DNA of 64,000 nt from Dromiciops gliroides (GCF_019393635.1 NC_057866.1:186001-250000), one strand, 5' to 3'. Positions 22,400-33,661 are shown, counted from the first letter of the stretch. A program made the numbers and translations. Notes: generated by a model not told the origin, from the letters alone.

Positions 22400-22824
22400 T
22401 CTTTAAACTACCCTATACACTTTCATAATAGCCAAGATTTTCAAATGAAATTTTGCTATTATGGTAAACTCATTATCTGCATTATAGCAATATACCTCAT
22501 TAAATATTTAACAGTCTTCAAATATTGTTTTTTAATCACATCCTTTTAAAAGCCCAATTCATGTGTAACAGCATTCATATTAAAAAGTTGCTTTGTCTAG
22601 CAGCATTTTGTTACGATGGTCCCTCAGATTTCAAAATATAAGAGAATTAAGAAATATAATAATAACATAGACAATATCATATATATAAAACATGAAAGAA
22701 AACTTCAGATGACATCAACTGCATTTCCAAATTATGCCATGTAAAAAGCATTGATCTTATTACTTTTGATGTTTTAAACCTATTTTAGAGTTATCGGGCA
22801 TGAAACAAATATATTCAATTAAAG
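22400..22824. other. Non-coding AT-rich stretch
   Basis: No gene or repeat recognised. Confidence 0.35.
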
Positions 22825-22930
22825 AAATAATAATAATATGGTGCTTAGCATATGCCAGTTACTGTGTTTAGCACTTTGCAATCATGATGTCACTTTGATC
22901 CTCACAACAATAATATCCTGACAGTTGTTT
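22825..22930 (-). mobile_element. MIR-like tail, minus
   Basis: AATAATAATATGGTGCTTAGCA..GTGTTTAGCACTTTGCAA..CCTCACAACAAT is the reverse of the MIR/L2-type 3' end. Confidence 0.55.
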
Positions 22931-22997
22931 CCCAATTCACATCAACTTGTTTTTTCTTTTTCATTAACCAGGAAAGGGTCAATAACAGGCAGGCAGG

Positions 22998-23265
22998 TTT
23001 AAAGTTTTTGTTTTGTTGTTTTTCAGTCATGTCTGACTCTTCTGTGCCCCCATTTGGAGTTTTCTTGGCAGAGATATGGGGGTGGTTGGCCATTTCCTTC
23101 TCCAGCTCATTTGACAGATAAGGAACTGAGGCAAGCAGTGACTTGCCTAAGGTCACACAGCTAGGAAGGAAGTGTCTGAGGCCACATTTGAACTCAAGTC
23201 TTCCTGACCCCATACCAGGCTCTTTAGTCACTCTATCCACTATCCAGTTTCTAAGTGCCAGGTCT
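22998..23265 (-). mobile_element. CORE-SINE with RTE-type tail, minus
   Basis: The tRNA-like head and CORE block (23140-23260) are joined to a tail reading TTTTCAGTCATGTCTGACTC..CCATTTGG..TTTTCTTGGCA..CCATTTCCTTCTCC. This tail is like the 3' end of BovB/RTE LINEs, unlike the A-tailed main SINE. It would have been moved by an RTE enzyme rather than L1. The layout fits the Mar1-type marsupial SINE that I recall. Confidence 0.8.
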
Positions 23266-23673
23266 ATTCCACAGTGTGAGCCAACTTTACCAACACCTGC
23301 CAGAAGCGGACTTTGGATCATTAGGCAAATACAGGTTCTTCACTGCTGCAGCTCCCTAGGAAGGATCTGCTACCAGAGCTTTGTAAAAGCTCTCTGAACT
23401 TCCAGATCCCTTTACTCTCAAACCCTCCATTGACCCTGTCTGGGTACACAGACTCTGACTTGCCCTCTGGTGCCTCCTCTCACTCCTGCAGCTTAAACTC
23501 TCTATACATACCTCAGGCAGACTGTGATCAAAGTCCCTTTCAAACCCACATGTGAAAAATAAAATAAAATCAAACCCACACATGGCTTGTTTCTTCCATG
23601 TTCTGATCTGACACTTCTCCCTTCTTCTGTGTGCTTTTGCCAATCATATCTCAAGGAATCTTTACTTCCCTGA

Positions 23674-23678
<5 letters not shown>
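23266..23678. other. Non-coding stretch, nothing recognised
   Basis: No supported exon or repeat. Confidence 0.3.
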
Positions 23679-23735
<57 letters not shown>

Positions 23736-23825
23736 CCCCCCCACTCCTCTCTCTCTGTCACTGTCTCTCCCACTCCTCTGTCTCTGTCTCTCTCTCCCTC
23801 TGTCTGTCTGTCTCCTCTGTCCACC
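23679..23825 (-). repeat. (CT)n microsatellite and CT-rich tract
   Basis: Pure CT from about 23679 to 23732, then C9, then CTGTCTCT variants to about 23825. Confidence 0.92.
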
Positions 23826-23969
23826 CCTCTGACACTGCTGCAGTAGTCAGGGAGGGAGGGAGAGAGAAAGGGAGAAAGTGACTCTCTGTCTTCCTTCCCT
23901 CTATACCATTCTTCGAAACTTCCTCTGTATCACTGTCTCCCCAGGGGTCCAAGGCAGGGCTTCACATAT

Positions 23970-24400
23970 GCCCCTTTTTCCCCTCCATCATCCTGGTGCG
24001 GCCCAGGTCCCCTCACCCCAGGACTACTGCAGCAGCCTGCTTCTGTCAGCTTCCAAGTGTCATCCCCTGCTTGATGGACTCCAGTGGCTACTGTCCCCTC
24101 CAGGACCCTGTCTGAATTCCCCCGTGTCACATTAAAGCTCTTCTTGCTGATCTTTCTAATCTCCTTAGACCTTATGCTCTTCCTCGTACTTCAGGTCCAG
24201 GCACACTGGCCGTCTTGCAGTTCCTTGGAATGACACGCAATTTCCCACTGCCATACCTTTGCCCAAGCACCTCTCAGTCTCCCTGAAGACCTTCCCAATC
24301 TCTGTAGGGGCCTTTCCCTGCCCTCCCATATGTACATGCCTTCCCTTCTCAGAGGGCCTTCCTTCTATTGCGTCTATGCCTGGTGTCTATTGTTGTCTGC
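23970..24400 (+). mobile_element. L2-like LINE 3' fragment, plus
   Basis: CTACTGCAGCAGCCTGCTTCTG, CTTGATGGACTCCAGTGGCT and TAAAGCTCTTCTTGCTGATC follow the order of L2 3' regions also seen at 41100-41760 and 44500-44760. Confidence 0.65.
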
Positions 24401-24514
24401 ATGATGTTTCCCCCTCCCCCATCCCAGCACCTTGAAAGAAGAGTTTGCCCCTCTGCAGAGCACTCTGTAGTGCCCAGTGCACACACCTGTTGACCTGTCT
24501 AGATCATGTGTATA

Positions 24515-24872
24515 AGAGAAAGCCAGACAGACAGACGGACAGAGACAGAGAGATAAAAAGAGAGACAGAGAGACAGACAGAGACACAGAGACAGACAGAG
24601 ACACAGAGAGAAAGACAGAAAGAGAAGGAGAGAGACAGAGAGACAGAGACAGACAGAAATAGAGAGAGACAGAGACAGAGAGACAGACAGAGAGGAGAGA
24701 TGGAGACAGAGATAGAGACAGAGACAGAGAGACAGGAGAGAGAGAGAGACAGAGAGACAGAGAGACAGAGAGACAGGAGAGAGAGAGAGACAGAGAGACA
24801 GAGAGACAGGAGAGAGAGAGAGAGAGAGAGAGACAGTGAGAGAGACAGAGACAGAGACAGAGAGACAGAGAC
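24515..24872 (+). repeat. Purine-rich GA/GACA repeat, about 350 bp
   Basis: Imperfect AGACAGAGAGACAG units. Arg/Glu-rich and Leu/Ser-rich frames on either strand are repeat artefacts. Confidence 0.93.
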
Positions 24873-25204
24873 TCCCATGCTCTTTGTGGAATGGCCTGTC
24901 TCCTCTCCAGGGCAATCCATCCTCTGCTAGGCTTCTAGGCTGAGTTAGGATTAAGCCCCTGGCTCCACACTTGCCCCCAGGCTTTAATTGCTTTGTCCCT
25001 GAAAACCCAAATTTGATAGAACTTTCCCTCCCTCCACTAAATATTTGCTGTCCCCAGAGAATCAATAGAGGTGCTTTGGGGGCAAAATCCCCATGGCTCA
25101 ATTCACTATGTAAAAGCCAACTGTCTTCCATATTCCCTTCATATTCCTTATTTTTTATATTTTTATATTTTCTTCATATTCCCTTCCCCGGTGAGTAGGA
25201 ATGA

Positions 25205-25345
25205 ACAAATGGGTGAATGAAGCGATGATTGAGTGCTTACTGTGTAGAGAGCACTGGGCTAAGCACCAAGGATGCACCCAGCAAAATGAGGTGCTCCCTG
25301 CCTTCAAGGAGCTCCCCTTCTAATGGGGAGGGAGACAACACACCA
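25205..25345 (-). mobile_element. L2-like LINE 3' end, minus
   Basis: GATTGAGTGCTTACTGTGTAGAGAGCACTGGGCTAAGC..CTTCAAGGAGCTC..TCTAATGGGGAGG is the reverse of the L2 3' end (read the other way: 'taagctccttgaaggc..cacagtgcc'). Confidence 0.65.
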
Positions 25346-25499
25346 GGAAGGTCTTGGCTGGGAGTCAGATGAGAAGCTCCCAGGGTCCTGAGAGGGGACA
25401 GCAAAGCAGATGAGGCCTCTTCTTTCATGTCATTTCCGCCCATGAAATTCTATCCATTTCTGATTTGGGACCATTTGGCAACTGCACCAAGGATGTTGG

Positions 25500-25590
25500 T
25501 AGTAAAGTGGGGATAAAATTTGTAAAGCATTTAGCGCAATGTCTAGCACACAGCAGGTGCCTAATAAATGCTTCTATCCATCCTTTTCCC
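25500..25590 (+). mobile_element. MIR/L2-type tail, plus
   Basis: AGTAAAGTGGGGATAAAAT..AAAGCATTTAGCGCAATG..GCAGGTGCCTAATAAATGC. Confidence 0.65.
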
Positions 25591-25979
25591 TTTCCCCCGT
25601 AGCATCAGCTAGAGCAACTTGTTTCCAGGCTATATCTTCACCAGGAAGAAGATATAAATGCTTTTTTCAAAGACTTTAGCACACAAAGGAACAAGGGTTC
25701 TGGCTAGCAGGAGCCACAGGTGCATCTGTGGGAGGGGAGCAGCCAGTAGATAGGGAGAGACAGAAGATTAGAGAGGGATCAGCTCGAGAAGGGGAAAGGG
25801 ACAGCAAGATGGGGGGAAGATGTCTCAGGGATGAAAGGTGAGGAGCAAGAGAGAAGAAGGCGAAGGCGTGGAGAATGAGTGTAGGTGCTCAGAGCAGATG
25901 GTGCCTTGTAGCTGTGAGGGCCCAGTGGAGATGAGATCATATCCATTTGTAGTGGGGGCAGGGAGGAGGGGGCGGAGTT
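25591..25979. other. Non-coding stretch, nothing recognised
   Basis: Purine-rich; no gene seen. Confidence 0.3.
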
Positions 25980-26840
25980 AGGGCAGGGAAGTGAAAGGAA
26001 GCCTGTTGGCCTAGTTCACCTGGCACTCCACTTCCACAGCAGCTTAGGAAGCTAGGAGGAGAGGTCTGTGGGTGCTGGGGCAGGGTCTAGCCCTAAGGGG
26101 TCTGAACCTGAACAGAGGTAGGAAGAGATCCCAGGGGACCCCTAACCTACTGCTGGGAGCAGGGACAATGCTATCAGGTATCTGTTACCCATTACCTGGG
26201 GCCAGGGCAGAGAGGGTCAGTCAGTGTCAGGAGGGAGAGAAGCCTGGCTTTGATCCCGTGTGCCCAGGGCGGGGCTCGCTTCTTGTCTTTGCCCAGTGCT
26301 TAAGCTTACAGTGGAACAACCCAGGCCAGGAGCCCCAGGCCAAAGGGGAGTCAAGCAGGCAATTCAACCACTCTGAGCCTGCAGAGCCTTCCAGGTGGCC
26401 CACAGTGACCAAGTCCAGCAGCAGTCCATGAACTCTCAACCATGCACCAGCCAACAGACCATCCCTGGGTCAGGAACTTGCAGAGCTCAGCCTGGGAGGG
26501 CAGTGAACAGACCTCTCCCCAGATCACACCGCTCTGGGAGCACCAGACACACAGATTCCTAGTCAGAACTTGAAAGCAGCAGAAGGACATCAAGAAACTC
26601 AGGCTAGACACCCCCGCAGAGGTGAGCAGAGCCCAACACTAACATCAGATCCAGTGTCAGGAAGCAGGCTGGACGGACAAGCCTGACCATGAAGAGCTAC
26701 TACAGTGACTGCGAAGCTCACGACACAAACCCAGAAGAAGAAACTGTCTTGAAAATATTGTCAAGCAAAATGTAGATTGGACACAAGGCCAACAAGAAAT
26801 TCCAGAAGCTCGAAAGAAAGAGATTAAAACCAAATAAGAG

Positions 26841-27004
26841 GGGCGGCTAGGTGGCGCAGTAGATAAAGCACCAGCCCTGGATTCAGGAGTTCCTGAGTTC
26901 AAATCTGGCCTCAGACACTTAACACTTACTAGCTGTGTGACCTTGGGCAAGTCACTTAACCCCAATTGCCCCACCAAAAAAACAAAAAAACAAACAAAAA
27001 AAAA
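26841..27004 (+). mobile_element. Main SINE, plus, in L1 ORF1
   Basis: Head GGGCGGCTAGGTGGCGC; tail A/C-rich. TSD CAAATAAGAG at 26831-26840 and 27005-27014. Confidence 0.92.
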
Positions 27005-27141
27005 CAAATAAGAGTGATAGAGGGGAAGAATGGGAACAGAAATGAGAGCTAGGCAAGAAGGTTATTGTGAGAGAATTAGCAGCTTGGTAAAAGAGGCACA
27101 AAACCACTAAAGAAAATAACTCCATGAAAATTAGGATTGAC

Positions 27142-27590
27142 TGTTAGGGGCTAACCAAGTCCCCTTTTTACTGTTTGAGCAAAGCTCACAGACAGCCCCC
27201 CCACCCCTTCCAGAAAATACGCACTGACTTTTAGTTAGCCCTTGATAAGAGGGCTGTAAACCACAATGATCCTTTCCGGATGTAGATGCATTTGCTGGGC
27301 ACCAAGGATGATGCATTTGCACAGGCGCCAAGGAAACTTCAAAGGACAGAAACATGCTCCTCATCACAGATGAGGCCAACATGGCCCAAGGTCTACTTGA
27401 CCTACTGCAGAACATAAACAAACCAATCCCCTCATCCTTTTTTGGGCACAAACTTCATACAAAGCCCTTCCTTTTGCCTACCTCAAGTATATATTGCTTT
27501 ACTGTCCCAATAAACCTTGCCTTTTGCCTCCACCTGAGTACATGGGGCCCTTCCAATCCCATCCTATGTCTCTGTCTTTTTTCCTTAACA
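27142..27590 (+). mobile_element. Probable solo LTR (ERV), plus
   Basis: Termini TGTTAGGG and CCTTAACA are near-complementary; AATAAA occurs at about 27510. It interrupts the L1 ORF1 region. No matching TSD was found, so the ends are provisional. Confidence 0.6.
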
Positions 27591-27677
27591 TCTTGCCTAT
27601 AGCAGTGCCGAACCTGTTCTAGCAGCCCCCCCCCCCCATCTGAAGCTGTCAATTGGCCAAATAGAAACTAATGACTT

Positions 27678-27822
27678 TGGGCACTGCTAGGTGGCACAAT
27701 GGATAAAGCACCGGCCCTGGATTCAGAAGGACCTGCGTTCAAATCCGGCCTCAGACACTTGACACTTACTGTGTGACCTTGGGCAAATCACTTAACCCTC
27801 ATTGTCCTGCAAAAAGAAAGGA

Positions 27823-27875
<53 letters not shown>
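27678..27875 (+). mobile_element. Main SINE, plus, with (GAAA)n tail
   Basis: The tail has grown into about fifteen GAAA units (27815-27880). Perfect 15 bp TSD AGAAACTAATGACTT at 27663-27677 and 27876-27890. Confidence 0.93.
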
Positions 27876-27878
<3 letters not shown>

Positions 27879-28200
27879 AACTAATGACTTCATGAGACAT
27901 CAGGAAATAATAAAAGTCAAAAAGAAGAAAATGTGAAATAGGTAAAACAAATGACCTGGAAAAGAAATGAGGGAAAGATAGTTTCAGAATCATCAGACAA
28001 TCTGAAAGCCATGAACCAAAAATGAACTTGGACATCCTATTTTAGGAAATTATAAGAAACAAAAAAACAAAACCCCCCTACCCAGGTATCTTAGAACCAG
28101 AGGGCAGAGTTGAAATTGAAAGAATTCCCTGATCACCCCCTGAGAGAAACCTAAAGATGAAAACTCCCAAGAATATTATGTATGGCCACAATTTGTAGTA

Positions 28201-28449
28201 GGCCCCATAAGTATGGTTTCCTATCTTCCTCTGGATCTGTTCAGCAGTACAGGCATTAGGAAGAAAACGGGCGGTTTGGCACAGAGCCCAGATTGGCTGG
28301 CAACAGGGATGGTGGCGGCAGCATTAGCAGAACCTTCTTGGTGGCTACAACCTGGGCCAGACCCTCAGGCCTCAGGGGCGGTGGCACGGCTGAGGTGCAG
28401 GCAGGCCCTGCCGAGGGTGGGGGCTGAGGCTCCCTGAGAGCAGGAGCAG
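28201..28449. other. Non-coding spacer
   Basis: A short GC-rich open frame is present but has no recognisable features. Confidence 0.3.
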
Positions 28450-29400
28450 CTAGCAGTCAAGAGCCAGGGAGTGGCTGTGGTGTGTCACAGCCAGCAGCCC
28501 ACAGGAAAGGAGAGGTGAATTTGGTGAGAGGGCAGGCATGATAGAAGGGGCAGTCTTCTGGAAAAGACAGAATGTAATGGCATCACTTGTGCATCTAGAG
28601 GGGTTTGTCTTGGCAAGAAGAAGGGGGAGGCCTTCATGTGAGGCTGGAATGAAGTAGGAGATAGTAGCAGAAGACATTTGAGTGATGTGAGATGAATAAG
28701 GAATTAGAGGAAACTCAAGCAAAGAGCATCATTTAAGCCCTGTGCTCTTCTCTGGGGCATACTCTTCTCTCTAGGAGCTTGCATTTTAGGTAGATGACAA
28801 CATTTCTATAGGGAAGTTTGGTATAAGATAATCTGAGGAGAGAGGAAACACTAAAAGCCAGGGGGATCAGGAGAGCCTTCTGGTAGGATGTGCTGTGGGT
28901 CTGAGTCTTGAAGGAAACAGAGGTGAAGAGGGAGGAAGGCCAAGTAGGCCTTGTTTGGTGGAGTATGAAAGGGGGTTATTTGAAATAGTTCTGCAAAGGG
29001 AGGTTTGCAGTCGGACTCTGAAGGGCTTTAAGGAATCGTTATTTTCACAGAAAGCAATGGGAAGTCTTTGAAGCTTCCTGAATACAGGAAGTAACATAGT
29101 CAGTGTTTTCAGAAGATAATTTTGCCAGCTGTGTGGAGGAGCAGCTGGAGAAAATGCAAGCAGGGAGATTAGTTAGGAAGCTATTGCAGTAGCCTAGGAA
29201 AGAGGGTCTAGAGGGGAAAAGGTAGATGCAAGAGAGGAGGGGGAGGAAGACACTTGGATATGGTAGGGTCAGGGAGAGGGAAGAGTTAAAGCTGCCTCCA
29301 AGATTGAGAACCTGGGTTACTGGAGGGATGGTGGTGCCCTCCACAAAAATAGGGAAGTTTGGAGAGAGGCATGCCAATTTAGATGGCTAAATTGAGAACA
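28450..29400 (-). mobile_element. Old L2-like LINE, minus
   Basis: CTCTAGGAGCTTGCATTTTAGGTAGATGACAA at 28764-28801 and later CTTTGAAGC..CAGGAAGTAACATAGTC, GGAAGCTATTGCAGTAGCCTAGG follow the order of the reversed L2 3' UTR found also at 59545-59960. Confidence 0.55.
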
Positions 29401-29549
29401 AGTGCTTAGTGGGAGAGAGTGGGGCTCTGACAGAGTGCATTTGCTAAGGGCAAAGGCCGGGTCAGTGGTTACTGAGGGAGAAAGTGTATGCTGGAGAAAG
29501 AAAGGCAGGCTGTGTGGAGGTTGGGAAATCAAGGGTGGAATTGGAGGTC

Positions 29550-29645
29550 CTACCTCCCTGGAGTTGGGTGAGGGGCAGCTCAAAATCTCTCCCCCTGGCA
29601 CCATGGGGGTGTGGCCACACCTGGTCTTATCTCCCCAAGGGGGTG
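29550..29645 (-). mobile_element. LTR fragment related to copies 1-3
   Basis: GAGTTGGGTGAGGGGCAGCTC, TGGTCTTATCTCCCCAAGGGGG match 15310-15400 and 17065-17175. Confidence 0.6.
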
Positions 29646-29690
29646 GCTCAGAATTGATGGGTGATTCCTTTGTGAAAAGGTGGGGGTGGG

Positions 29691-29860
29691 GGGTGGCTAG
29701 GTGGCACAGTGGATAAAGCCCCGGCCCTGGATTCAGGAGTACCTGAGTTCAAATCCGGCCTCAGACACTTGACACTTACTAGCTGTGTGACCCTGGGCAA
29801 GTCACTTAACCCCCATTGCCCAGCCAAAAAAACAAACAAACAAAAAAAACAAAAAAGAAC
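29691..29860 (+). mobile_element. Main SINE, plus
   Basis: TSD AGGTGGGGGTGGG at 29678-29690 and 29861-29873; A/C-rich tail. Confidence 0.9.
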
Positions 29861-30088
29861 AGGTGGGGGTGGGATCTGGAGGCCCTTAGAGCAGATTTGT
29901 ATGGGCCATTGTGATGTTTTCTTGGATCCTGTAAGTTCCTTTGAGTGGGAGAGTCTGGCTATGAGGATTGAATAAGAGAGAAATATTTGTCATTTGAAAG
30001 TATCTTATGAATATTTCTTTTTAACATCAGGACAAATTTTAAGCTGTTTCTTAGGGGAAAAGGAAAAGGAAAAAGAGCAAAGCAATGT

Positions 30089-30136
30089 ATGTGTATGTGT
30101 ATATATATATATGTGTGTGTGTGTGTATGTGTGTGT
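30089..30136 (+). repeat. (TG)/(TA)n microsatellite
   Basis: Mixed GTGTATGTGTATATAT and TGTG units immediately outside the left arm of the inverted repeat. Confidence 0.88.
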
Positions 30137-30399
30137 ATTTTCAGGGTGTAATGTGTGTGTTTAGTTGACACTCGTGGGACTTAGGGGGCTCATTCTATTT
30201 GAGAGTTAATTTGTTGCAAAAACAATTTGATATTGATAACTACTATTATTTCTGAATGTCTGAATATTCGAGTTTCATTCTTAGACTTGGTGTGTCCTTG
30301 TAACTCTTATGACATAAGAGTAAGGAAGGTAGAAGTTGTTATTAATTAAATTAATACTAGAGCATCTGAATTGCTGCACTGGGCTATGAGAGGGATCTT
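30137..30399 (+). repeat. Left arm of a long inverted repeat
   Basis: 263 bp from ATTTTCAGGGTGTAATG to GGGCTATGAGAGGGATCTT. It matches the reverse complement of 31716-31980 with about eight differences by eye. The arm has no open frame of note. Its nature (transposon terminus, LTR or local duplication) is unknown. Confidence 0.93.
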
Positions 30400-30648
30400 G
30401 CTGTTTTAGTCTTAACTTATTGGTATCCTTGGTAACTTATGAATTGGCTTATAGGAAATAGGAGTCTACCTACTTAGGATTCTTACTTGAAATTAGAACA
30501 TGTATAGAAACACATGCAGGTTAGTTAAGATGTTCCCATTATTTAAAGGAATCATGTTTACAAGGTTAATATATGACTTTCCTGCTAAAAATGAGTCAGA
30601 TAAAAGTTCTTATTTTACTGACTTTCTAAGTAAATTTAGGAAATTACA

Positions 30649-30722
30649 TGATTTTTTTTTTGTGAGGCAATTAGGGTTAAGTGACTTGCCCAGGGTCACA
30701 CAGCTAATAAGTGTTGTGTCTA
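30649..30722 (-). mobile_element. Partial main SINE, minus
   Basis: T-tail, GAGGCAATTAGGGTTAAG to GCTAATAAGTGTTGTGTC; the head half is missing. Confidence 0.8.
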
Positions 30723-30856
30723 ACTTAACTGATTTTTGATTTGGTGCTTTGGTATACAGGAGAAATGTTGAAGTTCTAGTGCAATGGAAAATTCATGGCT
30801 TCATTCTGTTTAATCGGATCTGAACTTAATGGACCTTTTACAGTTGTTTTAAGTTT

Positions 30857-31007
30857 CTTTTTTTTTTTTTTAGTGAGGCAATTGGGGTTAAGTGACTTGC
30901 CCAGGGTCACACAGCTAATAAGTGTTAAGTGTCTGAGGCTGGATTTGAACTCAGGTACTCCTGAATCCAGGGCCGGTGCTCTATCCACTGTACCACCTAG
31001 CTGCCCC
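30857..31007 (-). mobile_element. Main SINE, minus
   Basis: Full length. TSD TTGTTTTAAGTTT at 30844-30856 and 31008-31020. Confidence 0.94.
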
Positions 31008-31715
31008 TTGTTTTAAGTTTTCTTTCTGTTTCCGGTAGGTTTATTTCTGTTTTAATGTTGGAGTTGTTTATGTTTTACTTTACTTATGAAACAAATATTC
31101 AGAAGAATATGATTTGAACTTCTCCTTTTTCATTATGTTATTTGTGGAATGAATGTGAACTATTTCTCTGTCTCAAGGTATTAATTGGTTATACTCTTAG
31201 CAAATGTTATGGATGTATCAATAGTTTACTTAGATTTAATTGTAATGATTTATTTTCACTTATTTTCAAGAGGGTTAGGATTAGTTTTTGTTACATAATC
31301 TGCTCCTTTTTTGGTAACTCTAAAGGACTTATGAGGATTCAGTTGCTGGGGTTTCACCCCAAACAACACTGCCCTGCAAGGAGGGATAATAGAAGATAAT
31401 AAAAGGGATAATTTAAAAACTATAACTGGTAATAAGTTGAAATTTAAAATTAGTGTGAAAGATCTGAAATTTGAGGGGAAATTGTGTAAAAAATTGTTTG
31501 GTTTGCAACATTTGTGAGAAATCATTTTTTAAATTTTTGAGAATTCAACTTTAAATCCTGAGATCTTCACTTTTAACTTATACAGCATATTTTGGTCTCT
31601 GGACACAGTCAGTTAACATTTTATTTATGGCTTTTCCTATTAGTCATAGTTCATCTGATATTTCTGTGTTGTTAGGGAATCTTTCATTGTTACACTTCCT
31701 GGAGAAATTGTCTAT

Positions 31716-31980
31716 AAGACCCCTCTCATAGCCCAGTGCAGCAATTCAGATGCTCTGGTATTAATTTAATTAATAACAACTTCTACCTTCCTTACTCTTA
31801 TGCCATAAGAGTTACAAGGACACACCAAGTCTAAGAATGAAACTCAAATATTCAGACATTCAGAAATCATAGTAGTTATCAATATCAAATTGTCTTTGCA
31901 ACAAATTAACTCTCAAATAGAATGAGCCCCCTAAGTCCCACGAGTGTCAACCAAACATACACACATTACACCCTGAAAAT
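31716..31980 (-). repeat. Right arm of the long inverted repeat
   Basis: 265 bp, reverse complement of the left arm, ending CACCCTGAAAAT. The sequences outside the arms (TGTG repeat at left, TCCAGATAATAATAATTAGG at right) do not match each other. Confidence 0.93.
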
Positions 31981-33115
31981 TCCAGATAATAATAATTAGG
32001 AATTTCTAATATGGTATTCATTGAGTTTGCAGAACTCATAACTTATGTAATAACAAAAAGAAAGCTTTAGGAACATCAGATTATCGAATAGAAATCAAAA
32101 ACTTATAGTGATTTCAGGAGATTTCTAGGTGTTACAACTCAGTTGGTGATTCTGAAAATGTATTTAAAGGTTTATATGATTGTTATGATGAGAAAATATT
32201 CAATAGAATTACTTTAAAGTATTCCTGTATTCAAGAGATATTTTATAAAATAAAAACTGTGAATCTGTTTTAATTGGTAAATTGTTGATGGATGGAAATT
32301 ATGCATTAATCAATGTTACTAATTATTATTATGTAACTGGCTAATTATAATTATTTTATGGTAATATTTAGAAATTTTTGCATTCTGAGTTTACAAACTT
32401 ATTCACTTTTTTTTTTTTTTTTTGCTGTCAGCATTATCCTCAGTTGTTAAATCCATATGAGACTTGGATTAGGGGAATTTACCATTTTGTGGCATTAATT
32501 GGTTTTATTCTGAGTTATCAGATCTGAGCAGCCAAGGTGCCAGCTATCCATGAGAGGATACACAGGAGCACACATTGAACTGTCACAGAAGGAGAGGGAT
32601 GCATGTAGTCCGGGTACTGCACTGCCTTGGGAAAGGCCAGGAGAACAGCCATTGACAAGAGCTGAGGTTGGAACCTCTTGGTTTAATTTCCCCCCAAATA
32701 GCACTGGATGGCTGGCTATGTCATCTCCTACCCTGACTTTGATCCCCCCTCCTATATGCCTGATGCCATGGACATCTCAATTCCATGCATCTGATTAAAC
32801 CTGACTCAGTTTCCTCTCCACATATTGGACTGGCTTCCATGAGGCTTGGCAACTTTTGTTCTTTTATGGTAACCCCCATAATCATCCCAGGTTTCATGAT
32901 AAACATGATGTTGAATTTGCCCATGGCATCTGTTACCAGCTGTATTAGATTCTTTAATTTCTCATAATGGCATGAGGATCATTAGGCAGATGATGTAAAA
33001 AATGATGAAACAAAGATGAAAATTCTTTTCTTAATTGCCTTGTATTAAAGAAGAGTATATGAGTATAACTTATGGACTCCTTTGTGGGTGGCTTAGGAAA
33101 GTTTTTATGCATTTT
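31981..33115. other. Non-coding stretch, nothing named
   Basis: AT-rich to 32500, then GC-richer with short interrupted frames on both strands around 32550-32970; none could be assigned. A T19 run occurs near 32406-32424. Confidence 0.35.
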
Positions 33116-33126
33116 GAAACTGAATC

Positions 33127-33285
33127 CGGGGGCAGCTAGGTGTCTCAGTGGATAGAGCACCCGCCCTGGATTCAGGAGGACCTGAGTTCAAATCCAGCCT
33201 CAGACACTTTACACACTTACTAGCTGTGTGATCCTGGGCAAGTCACTTAACCCCAATTGCCTCACTAAAAAAAAAAAGAAAGAAA
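33127..33285 (+). mobile_element. Main SINE, plus
   Basis: Tail (A)n then (GAAA)3. Perfect 11 bp TSD GAAACTGAATC at 33116-33126 and 33286-33296. Confidence 0.94.
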
Positions 33286-33296
33286 GAAACTGAATC

Positions 33297-33504
33297 AGAA
33301 ACATCTCAAGTTTGTTTCAAGAAAAGTAGAGTAGGGTAATTTATAGACTGTTTTGTTACACCTGATTCTGTTTACGTTTCATTATGTAGTGCAGAGATAA
33401 CATCTGTCTAGAGCATACAAACCTGGTTTATTTATTTGACATGTACTGTTTTGAAATTAACTGTTTAAATGTACTACAATTGAAGTTGACTTTTATGTGA
33501 TAAT
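33297..33504. other. Short AT-rich spacer
   Basis: Nothing recognised. Confidence 0.3.
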
Positions 33505-33519
33505 TGTGATATTTTTCTT

Positions 33520-33661
33520 GTTTTTGTTTTTGTGAGGCAATGAGGGTTAAGTGACTTGCCCAGGGTCACACAGCTAGTCAAGTGTTTGAGGTCACATTTG
33601 AACTCAGATCCTCCTGAATGCAGAGCTGGTGCTTTATCCACTGCACCACCTAGCTGCCCCC
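33520..33661 (-). mobile_element. Main SINE, minus
   Basis: TSD TGTGATATTTTTCTT / TGTGATCATTTTCTT at 33505-33519 and 33662-33676, two differences. About 10 bp are missing in the CORE block. Confidence 0.92.

Larger units (their letters stand above)
25980..28200 (+). mobile_element. L1 5' UTR and decayed ORF1, plus, split by an LTR and SINEs
   Basis: A GC-rich, CpG-poor leader (25980-26690) precedes an ATG at 26690 that opens a frame MKSYYSDCEAHDTNPEEE, with KKFQKLERKR further on; this is the polar, charged style of L1 ORF1. Stops break the frame (for example near 26772). After an LTR and a SINE, ORF1-like sequence resumes (ATCAGGAAATAATAAAAGTC, 27900) and ends around AAACTCCCAAGAATATTATG at 28160-28180, typical of the ORF1 RNA-binding region. 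ORF1 protein would coat L1 RNA. This is the only L1 copy here that shows its 5' end. Confidence 0.65.
30400..31715. other. Loop of the inverted repeat, AT-rich
   Basis: 1316 bp with no supported gene. Holds two main SINEs in minus orientation. A short open frame at 31142-31399 (+) has Leu/Ile/Phe/Cys-rich composition but no recognised family. Confidence 0.5.

Noticed and set aside
24445..25131. Long Ser/Leu-rich and Arg/Glu-rich open frames over GA/CT repeats
   Set aside because: They are open only because a dinucleotide/tetranucleotide repeat has no stops; the same occurs at 5494-5819, 50028-50498 and 50817-51623.
32550..32970. Interrupted frames with Met/Ile-rich stretches
   Set aside because: No family resemblance on either strand, stops between the segments and no splice sites; left unassigned.
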